Of a stretch of DNA of 54,341 bases, positions 48,599-54,341 are shown one piece after another (positions within the stretch are counted from its first letter, which is position 1; every line of letters starts with the position of its first letter). This DNA comes from CAIZLB01 sp039795875 (GTDB lineage: Bacteria > Patescibacteriota > Minisyncoccia > Phycocordibacterales > CAIZLB01): NCBI GenBank assembly GCA_039795875.1, contig JBDKKY010000002.1, forward strand, positions 1 through 54,341. Direction: 5' to 3'. A program made the translations under genes and the position numbers. The notes under the pieces are model-generated. The model did no database searches. It worked only from the letters and a program-made list of their open reading frames with translations, and had not been told where the DNA came from.

Positions 48599-49876
48599 AT
48601 GAAACACACCGAAATCTTCACCAAAACACGGAAGGAATTTCCTGCTGATGAAGTTGCTAAAAATGCTCAATTACTGATTAAAGCTGGCTTTGTTCACAAA
48701 GAAATGGCCGGTGTGTATGCCTATCTGCCGATGGGTTTGCGCGTGATTGAAAAGATTAAAAAAATCGTCAGAGATGAAATGAACGCATATGGTGGTCAAG
48801 AAATGATTATGACTTCATTGCAGAAAAAAGAGACTTGGTTAAAAACCGATCGATGGAGTGATGAAAATGTCGATGTCTGGTTTAAGAGTCAGTTGAAAAA
48901 TGGAACTGAAGTTGGTTTTGGCTGGTCACACGAAGAACCTATTACAGAAATGATGAAAAACTTTATACACAGTTATAAAGATCTACCCATCTACACGTAT
49001 CAATTTCAAACAAAATTGCGAAATGAGTTACGGGCCAAAAGTGGTATCATGCGAGGTCGAGAATTTGTGATGAAAGATTTATATTCATATACACAGTCAC
49101 AAGAGGAGCATGAGGCATTCTACAATCGCATGATTGAAGCATATATGAATGTATACAGAGAGTGTGGAGTAGGTGAGGATACATTTTTGACGGTAGCAAC
49201 TGGAGGAGCCTTTACTAAAAATGTTAGTCACGAGTTTCAAACTATTTGTGAAGCAGGGGAAGATATTGTATTTATTGATCGAGCCAAAAAGGTTGCATAT
49301 AACAAAGAGATTTTTGATGATGCAGCTGAAGTAGAGAGGTTAGGATTAGTTAAAGAAAAGCTTGAGGAAATCAAAACGGCCGAAGTTGGTAATATCTTCA
49401 GTTTTGGTCCTACCAAGTCAGAACAGATGGAATTATTTTTCACAGACGTTGATGGAAAAAATAAACCGGTTATCCTTGGATCATATGGTATTGGTATCAC
49501 TCGTCTAATGGGTGTGGTTGCTGACAAATATGGTGACGACAAAGGTCTGGTCTGGCCAAAAAATATTGCGCCGTATCATATCGAGGTTGTGTCGCTACAT
49601 AAAGAAGAAGACGATGCAGTCTATAAAGCAGCTGCAGCCGCGTACGCCAGTCTTTCTGGTAAGTATGATGTCTTATTTGATGATAGAAAAATGAGTCCTG
49701 GTAGCAAAATGTTTGATGCCGACTTATATGGTTGCCCGGTGCAGGTTATTATCGGTAGTAAGGGACTAGAAAAAGGGATTGCCGAAGTCAAAATTCGTCA
49801 AACCGGTGAAGTAAAAGAGGTTGAGCTTGGAAATATCTCCGCGCATGTGGATAACATCTGGAACTCTGTAAAATAA
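48599..49876 (+). CDS. proS: Prolyl-tRNA synthetase lacking the editing insertion
   Basis: 425 residues from ATG 48599 (MKHTEIFTKTRKEFPADEVA); bacterial ProRS with the INS editing domain is about 570. Class II motifs: LPMGLRVIEKIKKIVRDEMN (motif 1), RAKSGIMRGREFVMKDLYSY (motif 2), and GSYGIGITRLMGVVADKYGD (motif 3), then the anticodon domain from about 325. Between motifs 2 and 3 only a short linker (about 90 residues) is found, so Ala-tRNA-Pro editing is not built in; no separate editing protein is in the window. Confidence 0.95.
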   Translation: MKHTEIFTKTRKEFPADEVAKNAQLLIKAGFVHKEMAGVYAYLPMGLRVIEKIKKIVRDEMNAYGGQEMIMTSLQKKETWLKTDRWSDENVDVWFKSQLKNGTEVGFGWSHEEPITEMMKNFIHSYKDLPIYTYQFQTKLRNELRAKSGIMRGREFVMKDLYSYTQSQEEHEAFYNRMIEAYMNVYRECGVGEDTFLTVATGGAFTKNVSHEFQTICEAGEDIVFIDRAKKVAYNKEIFDDAAEVERLGLVKEKLEEIKTAEVGNIFSFGPTKSEQMELFFTDVDGKNKPVILGSYGIGITRLMGVVADKYGDDKGLVWPKNIAPYHIEVVSLHKEEDDAVYKAAAAAYASLSGKYDVLFDDRKMSPGSKMFDADLYGCPVQVIIGSKGLEKGIAEVKIRQTGEVKEVELGNISAHVDNIWNSVK

Positions 49877-49934
49877 TCTGAGGGAAGATGAAATAGCCAC
49901 ATATACTCAGCCACTTGTCAAATCACATCGAATG

Positions 49935-49943
49935 TGCTAAAAT
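49935..49943 (+). promoter_or_regulatory. Extended -10 of the DEAD-box gene (leaderless)
   Basis: TGC-TAAAAT, 9 nt before ATG 49953. Confidence 0.65.
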
Positions 49944-49952
49944 CATCGCAAC

Positions 49953-51494
49953 ATGTACTCAAAAAATAGAATAACTGCTCGAGGTGGAACTGGTGCCCCA
50001 AATCGATCTTTCAAAAAGCCCGGCGAAACATACGGCGCTCCAAAATCAAATTACGCACCTCGAACACGATCTATTTCTAACTATTCTCGACCAACTTCGT
50101 CATTCTCACCAGGACCTGCTAAAACAGGCTTTCGTGGAGGACCACGAGGAGGATCCGACTCTCGTATTCGAACCGCTCCAAGCCGATCTGCCGGTGGTTT
50201 TTCTGGTGGAAGCTCCTACGGAGCACGCCCATCCTTTGCAGGCCGTGGCGGCTTTTCTGGCGGCTCTAGAGGAGGCTTTGGTGCCCGTTCTGGAGGTTCA
50301 CGTGGTGGATATGCTGGTGGTGGATCACGGGGTGGTTTTGGCGGTGCCGGAGGCCGTGGACGAGGACGAATGGGTGAACACATTGACCATTCAAAATTTA
50401 TATACAAACCTGATAAAAAAACCTTGGAAGCAGAGGCTAAGGTGAAAGCAGCTAAGGCTCCGGTAAAACACGAGTTTGTTGATTTCAAATTTGATAAACA
50501 AGTACAAGCTAACCTGGCTGAAAAAGGCTATACCACTCCAACGCCGATCCAAGATCAAACAATCATGCATGCACTTGCAGGCAAAGATGTTCTTGGTCTT
50601 GCAAACACCGGTTCTGGTAAAACAGCCGCTTTCCTATTGCCACTTATCGACAAAGTACTTAAGGATCCATCACAAAAAGTGATTATTCTTGCTCCAACTC
50701 GAGAGCTTGCCATGCAAATCAATAAAGAATTTACAGAATTCGCAAAAGGATTGAAAATCTTTTCAACTGTATGTGTAGGAGGAATGCCAATTTTCCGACA
50801 GATTCAAAACTTGCGAATGATTAATCATTTCGTTATCGGAACACCGGGACGTATCAAAGACTTGGCTCACAGACGATGTATTGTGTACAGTCAATTTACA
50901 AACGTTGTATTGGATGAGGTTGATCACATGCTCGACATGGGATTCGTTGATGACATCACCGAGATTCTTGAGGGTCTAGGTAAGCCACGACAATCATTGT
51001 TCTTCTCAGCCACAATGCCTCCGCGAATTCGAACCTTGGTTTCAAAATTCTTGATCGATCCAACAACTATCGATATCGCTGTCCCAGGAAGTACAAAAAC
51101 TGTAGAACAAGATATCATTAAGGCTCCACGAGAACAAAAATTTGAAGTGTTGTGTAAACTTCTAAAATCAGAAGGTGCTACACGAACAATCATTTTCGTA
51201 GAAACAAAGCGAGCTGTAGAAGAAGTCGCACGATCTCTAACGACTGCAGGATACAAAGTAGGATATTTGCATGGTGACAAGCGGCAACGAGAGCGAGCGC
51301 GAACTCTTGATCAATTTAAGACAGGTTTGACCGACATCTTGGTTGCAACAGATGTTGCTGCACGAGGTATTGACGTTAAAGACGTCTCTCATGTGATCAA
51401 CTATACTGTTCCTCAAACTCATGATGACTACGTTCACCGAATCGGACGAGCTGGACGAGCTGGAAAAACTGGTAAGGCGTTTACATTCGTGTAA
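49953..51494 (+). CDS. DEAD-box RNA helicase with N-terminal RGG-rich tail
   Basis: 513 residues. The first 145 are a low-complexity Arg/Gly/Ser/Phe/Tyr region with RGG/GGF repeats (SRGGFGARSGGSRGGYAGGG), a disordered RNA-binding tail; DEAD-box proteins usually carry it at the C-terminus. Then the Q motif (GYTTPTPIQDQ), ANTGSGKTAAF (I), PTRELAMQI (Ia), GTPGRI, VVLDEVDHM (II), SATMPPRIR (III), FVETKRAVEE, GYLHGDKRQRERA, VATDVAARGID (V) and HRIGRAGRAGKTG (VI). Motif II reads DEVD rather than DEAD. It ends right after motif VI. Likely role in ribosome assembly or mRNA turnover. Confidence 0.93.
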   Translation: MYSKNRITARGGTGAPNRSFKKPGETYGAPKSNYAPRTRSISNYSRPTSSFSPGPAKTGFRGGPRGGSDSRIRTAPSRSAGGFSGGSSYGARPSFAGRGGFSGGSRGGFGARSGGSRGGYAGGGSRGGFGGAGGRGRGRMGEHIDHSKFIYKPDKKTLEAEAKVKAAKAPVKHEFVDFKFDKQVQANLAEKGYTTPTPIQDQTIMHALAGKDVLGLANTGSGKTAAFLLPLIDKVLKDPSQKVIILAPTRELAMQINKEFTEFAKGLKIFSTVCVGGMPIFRQIQNLRMINHFVIGTPGRIKDLAHRRCIVYSQFTNVVLDEVDHMLDMGFVDDITEILEGLGKPRQSLFFSATMPPRIRTLVSKFLIDPTTIDIAVPGSTKTVEQDIIKAPREQKFEVLCKLLKSEGATRTIIFVETKRAVEEVARSLTTAGYKVGYLHGDKRQRERARTLDQFKTGLTDILVATDVAARGIDVKDVSHVINYTVPQTHDDYVHRIGRAGRAGKTGKAFTFV

Positions 51495-51513
51495 TTACTT
51501 ATCCACATAAGAA

Positions 51514-51549
51514 AAAAGTATACCACCAACCATATGGTGGTATACTTTT
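51514..51549 (+). terminator. Terminator of the helicase gene, with the next promoter inside its 3' arm
   Basis: AAAAGTATACCACC pairs perfectly over 14 bp with GGTGGTATACTTTT around an 8-nt loop, and Ts continue. The 3' arm contains TGG-TATACT (51538-51546), the extended -10 of the next gene. Confidence 0.8.
51538..51546 (+). promoter_or_regulatory. Extended -10 of the gene at 51555 (leaderless), inside a terminator
   Basis: TGG-TATACT, 8 nt before ATG 51555; it is part of the hairpin at 51514-51549. Confidence 0.65.
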
Positions 51550-51554
51550 TATAT

Positions 51555-52124
51555 ATGAAAAAAATACTTTTACTCGCAGTTCTTATCGCCGCCTCAACTA
51601 CTGTAGTTGTTGCCGGACTGAACTCAGCGATTGCAAATAAAGACAACCTATCATTGGCTGGACGGGCACAAATGAAGGCAAATCCAAATGCTCAGAAAGG
51701 TATGGCGCGCGCAGGTATGAACGAACCTTGTCGACCAAACGCTTCTTCCACTCCAATGATGAATCGACCCATGAGGCCTGAAGGGCGTATGGAGGGTATG
51801 GCAACACCAGGTGGTATGCAGATGATGCATGATCGTATCGCTACCGGTACAGCCACACGAACTCCACCAAGACCAGAGATGAAACCGTGTGGAGAGATGA
51901 GAGAGATGAAGGAAGTGAAGAATAACGACAAGAGGGATGATAAGCCAGGATTGATCATGCGACTGCTTCACAAATTCTTCTTCGGTACTCCAGCTGAAGA
52001 TCCAGCTGTCAAAGAACAGTTGAAGAAGGCTGTGATCGAGGCCAAGGTGATGGAGCGAGTTGAGAACAAGATAGAAAACAAGATAGAAAATAGAGCGGAA
52101 AATGATCGAGCGGGGCGAGAGTAA
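51555..52124 (+). CDS. Exported Met/Arg/Pro-rich protein
   Basis: 189 residues from ATG 51555; the frame is open from 51534, upstream of the promoter. Signal peptide MKKILLLAVLIAASTTVVVAG, then a disordered region rich in Met, Arg, Pro and Gly (RPMRPEGRMEGMATPGGMQM), with two lone Cys, and a charged helical tail with tandem VENKIENKIENRAEN. Met-rich exported stretches sometimes bind copper; that is only a suggestion. No family recognised. Confidence 0.7.
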   Translation: MKKILLLAVLIAASTTVVVAGLNSAIANKDNLSLAGRAQMKANPNAQKGMARAGMNEPCRPNASSTPMMNRPMRPEGRMEGMATPGGMQMMHDRIATGTATRTPPRPEMKPCGEMREMKEVKNNDKRDDKPGLIMRLLHKFFFGTPAEDPAVKEQLKKAVIEAKVMERVENKIENKIENRAENDRAGRE

Positions 52125-52139
52125 ATAGTGGCTTGATCT

Positions 52140-52775
52140 CTAATGTGCAATCGAAAAAACCTGGACAGTCCACCTGATCTCGGGTTTTTTCTTTTGTAAT
52201 TTTTGAAAATATCTTTCAAGTGTCTGGGCACAAGCGAGTAGTGTGCCACCGGTAGAGCACACATCATCTAAAATAGTTATGTGGAAATATTTAATCTTTA
52301 GTATGTTTAATATAAAGAAAACTTTAAATTTGAAGACAGGGGCTACCGTGTATCGTCCTGCAATATTTGCCAATCTGTACTTGCGGTTACCGCCAATATG
52401 TTGAGCCTTGCTGTGTTTGAGATGGGATAAGCGTACTTTAAAGACTCGACCAAAGTAATCAATGTCTTGCCTAAATAACTCTCTCGTACTGTCTTCAGCC
52501 TTTTCGCCGCGGGTATACATAGTTGACGGTGGTGAGGTGAAGAAAAAATGTGTCTGGCGGGGCAAGAGGGGTGAATTTCTCACGTCAAAAACGATATCGG
52601 AAACTAGACGCTCCAGATACGTTTTCGCAGCAAAATACTCCTTATTTTTACTCGAAGCAAACTTATATTGTTCGAATAGCTTTTTTGTGCCCTCGGACTG
52701 ATATTTTTCCACATACGTCACTGGCAGAACGGTTTCTGCAGAGGTAGTTGTTTGAAAATATTTTCCTAGAGACAC
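52140..52775 (-). CDS. ComF-like phosphoribosyltransferase without zinc finger
   Basis: 211 residues. The PRPP-binding signature ITILDDVCSTGGTL (vllvDDvxTTGaT type) lies near 170-183, and SKAQHIGGNRKYRLANIAGRY matches the ComF box with qa....R..Ni.g.f. The N-terminal Cys4 zinc finger of ComF is absent. ComF proteins take part in DNA uptake in competent bacteria; many CPR bacteria carry com and pilus genes, so a link with the pilus block at 16.5 kb is plausible. It is convergent with the gene at 51555. Confidence 0.75.
   Translation of the reverse strand: MSLGKYFQTTTSAETVLPVTYVEKYQSEGTKKLFEQYKFASSKNKEYFAAKTYLERLVSDIVFDVRNSPLLPRQTHFFFTSPPSTMYTRGEKAEDSTRELFRQDIDYFGRVFKVRLSHLKHSKAQHIGGNRKYRLANIAGRYTVAPVFKFKVFFILNILKIKYFHITILDDVCSTGGTLLACAQTLERYFQKLQKKKPEIRWTVQVFSIAH
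52154..52190. terminator. Bidirectional terminator inside the 3' end of the comF-like gene
   Basis: AAAAAACC and GGTTTTTT are complementary around an inner TGGA-cag-TCCA hairpin; T-runs follow in both directions. It would end both convergent genes. Confidence 0.55.
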
Positions 52776-52824
52776 AGAACCATAATAGCAGGTTGGTCCT
52801 CAAGGGAAATTAAAGAAAATATCA

Positions 52825-52833
52825 TGATATACT
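52825..52833 (+). promoter_or_regulatory. Extended -10 of scpA (leaderless)
   Basis: TGA-TATACT, 8 nt before ATG 52842; the in-frame ATG at 52824 overlaps the box. Confidence 0.7.
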
Positions 52834-52841
52834 TAAGCTAT

Positions 52842-53690
52842 ATGACGGATATGGACGAGGCGGCGATCATGCCTACACAGCATACATACACTATCAAGAC
52901 AGAGCAGTTTGAAGGACCTCTCGATGTTCTTTTAAATTTGATTGAAAAGCGAAAGTTGTTGATTAATCACATTTCTCTTGGAGAGGTAACAGAAGAATTT
53001 ATTCAATTTGCCCACAGACTGGAAGGCCCTCATGGCCTACGACAGAAAGCTTCATTTGTTTCTGTGGCTTCGATATTGATTTTGATTAAAGCGAAGTCTC
53101 TTTTGCCGATTTTAGACATTACTCCTGAAGAAGAAGTTGATATTGCTGATTTGGAAAAACGGTTGAAGATGCTAGAGTTGATGCGAAAAGTTGGTAAAAC
53201 ACTGGGTCTTGTCTATGGCAAGACGCAGATATTTAGACAAGGCAATTTTCGTCGTGAGATTCGAATTTTTGCACCGGCAAAAGATATCGGTATTGATTCG
53301 ATTTTCGAAAGTATCAATCGGGCTCTAGCCTCTGTTCCAAAAAAAGAAAAAGAATTGCCAAAAGTTCGTATGCGGCAGGTGATGTCTCTTGAAGACATGA
53401 TGGAAAGTTTGAGTACTCGTATGCAGTCTGCTCTTAAGATGACCTTTACCGCGTTCTCAAAAGCTCCACAGATATCAACAGTAAACCTCAATGACGCGGA
53501 AATCGTGGAAGTAAAACGAGCTCAGAAACAACATGTTGTAGTGAGCTTTTTGGCCTTGTTGGAATTAGTAAAACAAAATATGTTGATTGCAGATCAGACA
53601 GAAAATTTTGCTGAGATAGATATCGGCGCCACAGCACCTGGGGCTATTCTTGAAGAATCGTTGAGCGATCAAGAGGATGTGGTATCATAG
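52842..53690 (+). CDS. scpA: Segregation and condensation protein A (kleisin)
   Basis: 282 residues from ATG 52842. N-terminal box IKTEQFEGPLDVLLNLIEKR with ISLGEVTEEFI, the helix FVSVASILILIKAKSLLP, an acidic linker (EEEVDIADLEKRLKMLELM), and the C-terminal winged helix (VVVSFLALLELVKQNMLIA). It bridges the SMC heads together with ScpB. scpB starts 6 nt downstream. Confidence 0.94.
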   Translation: MTDMDEAAIMPTQHTYTIKTEQFEGPLDVLLNLIEKRKLLINHISLGEVTEEFIQFAHRLEGPHGLRQKASFVSVASILILIKAKSLLPILDITPEEEVDIADLEKRLKMLELMRKVGKTLGLVYGKTQIFRQGNFRREIRIFAPAKDIGIDSIFESINRALASVPKKEKELPKVRMRQVMSLEDMMESLSTRMQSALKMTFTAFSKAPQISTVNLNDAEIVEVKRAQKQHVVVSFLALLELVKQNMLIADQTENFAEIDIGATAPGAILEESLSDQEDVVS

Positions 53691-53696
53691 GAAGAT

Positions 53697-54230
53697 ATGA
53701 ACCAACATGCCCAACTCATAGAAGCCTTTCTGTTTTGGAAAGGAGAGCCTGTGACTGTACGTGAATTGTCTAAATCTTTAAATTTGGCACTAGAAGTGAT
53801 CGAAGATTCTTTGGGGGTGTTAACCGAGCAAAGTGAAGATGGACGAGGTATTGTCTTGGTTCGATATGGAGATAAAGTGACTTTAGGAACTCACCCAGAC
53901 ACCAGTGAAGCCATTGAAGCTCTCACCAAAGAAGAGTTGAGTAGAGATTTAGGAAAATCTGCGCTCGAAACATTGGCTATCATTCTGTACCAAGGACCGG
54001 TAAAACGAAGTCAGATTGATTATGTTCGCGGGGTGAATTCGCAATTTATTTTGAGAAATTTATTGATGCGAGGATTGATTGATCGGGCTCAAGACGAACA
54101 TGATGAGCGAGTGTTTGTATACAGTCCATCATTGGAATTATTGGCACATCTTGGGGTCAAACGTATTTCTGAATTACCAGATTTTGAAAAAGTGATTGCC
54201 TCGTTGCAAGCTTTCGAAAAAGAAGAATAG
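53697..54230 (+). CDS. scpB: Segregation and condensation protein B
   Basis: 177 residues. Two winged-helix domains: AQLIEAFLFWKGEPVTVREL (the usual iEAlLF.....v....L) and ALETLAIILYQGPVKRSQID followed by RGVNSQFILRNLLMRGLIDR. It completes the SMC-ScpAB condensin with scpA, directly upstream. Confidence 0.95.
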   Translation: MNQHAQLIEAFLFWKGEPVTVRELSKSLNLALEVIEDSLGVLTEQSEDGRGIVLVRYGDKVTLGTHPDTSEAIEALTKEELSRDLGKSALETLAIILYQGPVKRSQIDYVRGVNSQFILRNLLMRGLIDRAQDEHDERVFVYSPSLELLAHLGVKRISELPDFEKVIASLQAFEKEE

Positions 54231-54250
54231 TCTGTTTACCTACTCAATTT

Positions 54251-54341
54251 ATGGCGCGGTCAACTCAAAAACGTATTATCATCTCTGTTAGTGTAGTTAT
54301 AGTCCTATTGTTATCGGTGGGCGGATTAATTCATATAGAAG
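54251..54341 (+). CDS. Start of a membrane-anchored protein (cut by window edge)
   Basis: ATG 54251 opens a frame to the window end: MARSTQKRIIISVSVVIVLL continuing as a hydrophobic helix, so an N-terminal signal or anchor after a basic start. It is 20 nt after scpB on the same strand. Too short to name. Confidence 0.6.
   Translation, partial: MARSTQKRIIISVSVVIVLLLSVGGLIHIE

Noticed and set aside
49984..50488. 153-codon plus-strand ORF and 90-codon minus-strand Pro-rich ORF over the helicase N-terminus
   Set aside because: They are frame shadows of the GGN/RGG repeats of the helicase tail, where stop codons are rare in all frames.
51598..51971. Minus-strand ORFs over the Met-rich gene (His/Trp/Ser-rich products)
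   Set aside because: They are antisense shadows of Met (CAT) and Arg codons with no own promoter or start context.
1..54341. CRISPR arrays, transposases, rRNA operons
   Set aside because: No regularly spaced short repeats, no DDE or Tyr/Ser recombinase motifs and no rRNA-like stretch were seen.
1..54341. Recoded genetic code (TGA as Gly, code 25)
   Set aside because: TGA serves as a normal stop (for example at 1822, 17643 and 18689) and no gene needs it as a sense codon.

Overview
The window looks like a chromosomal segment of a Patescibacteria (Candidate Phyla Radiation) bacterium, probably of the Parcubacteria/Paceibacteria side. The reasons are the stripped-down housekeeping proteins (ThrRS without TGS domain, PheRS alpha without its N-terminal coiled coil, PheRS beta without the tRNA-binding EMAP domain, ProRS without the editing insertion, UvrC without the helix-hairpin-helix tail), a lone type IV pilus assembly block, sortase and very large surface proteins, and no biosynthetic genes. 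This placement is inference from gene content; no rRNA is present. The standard code (TGA as stop) fits all genes. No CRISPR array, complete tRNA, rRNA, integrase or transposase gene was found.

Layout. 1-206: start of tyrS (minus strand). 240-1930: a foreign-looking, GC-rich block with two hypothetical genes, each followed by a nearly identical 65-bp repeat that looks like the 3' end of a tRNA gene plus its terminator. 1940-2614: antitoxin/RelE-like toxin pair. 2646-5915: thrS, a small membrane protein and tgt. 5916-6259: a candidate structured non-coding RNA. 6260-11557 (minus): dnaE, a second candidate ncRNA, a DsbA-like thioredoxin, an RNase H-fold exonuclease and a membrane protein. 11589-13487: ABC exporter. 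13638-14396: small gene plus HEPN-like gene. hisS and truB are divergent at 15.7 kb. 16.5-20.4 kb: pilus ATPase, platform protein and two prepilins. 20.4-26.3 kb: acyltransferase, processive glycosyltransferase, membrane thioredoxin, pheS and pheT. 26.4-34.6 kb: two paralogous giant surface proteins on either side of gyrB. 34.8-35.9 kb: another GC-rich gene with its own consensus promoter and terminator. 36-38.2 kb: CARDB surface protein and sortase, divergent. 38.2-51.5 kb: rpsP, khpA, mreB-mreC-mrdA, uvrC, a degenerate ATP-grasp-like gene, ctpA, rplI, frr, rseP, proS and a DEAD-box helicase. 51.5-54.3 kb: Met/Arg/Pro-rich exported protein, comF-like gene, scpA, scpB and the start of a membrane-anchored protein.

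The most striking window-wide pattern is promoter placement. Most operon-leading genes have an extended -10 box (TGnTAnnnT) or plain -10 box ending only 6-10 nt before the start codon, with no Shine-Dalgarno sequence, so they should be transcribed as leaderless mRNAs. In contrast, full TTGACA -35 promoters occur only before the candidate non-coding RNAs and the GC-rich foreign-looking genes, which have long leaders. The leaderless rule also decides the start codons of rpsP, proS, frr, scpA, gyrB, the antitoxin and others.

The other candidates for undescribed biology are the repeat-bounded GC-rich cassettes, three candidate ncRNAs, a promoter embedded in the terminator of the preceding gene, a prepilin fused to a beta-propeller-like domain, and a RelE-like toxin without a standard start codon.
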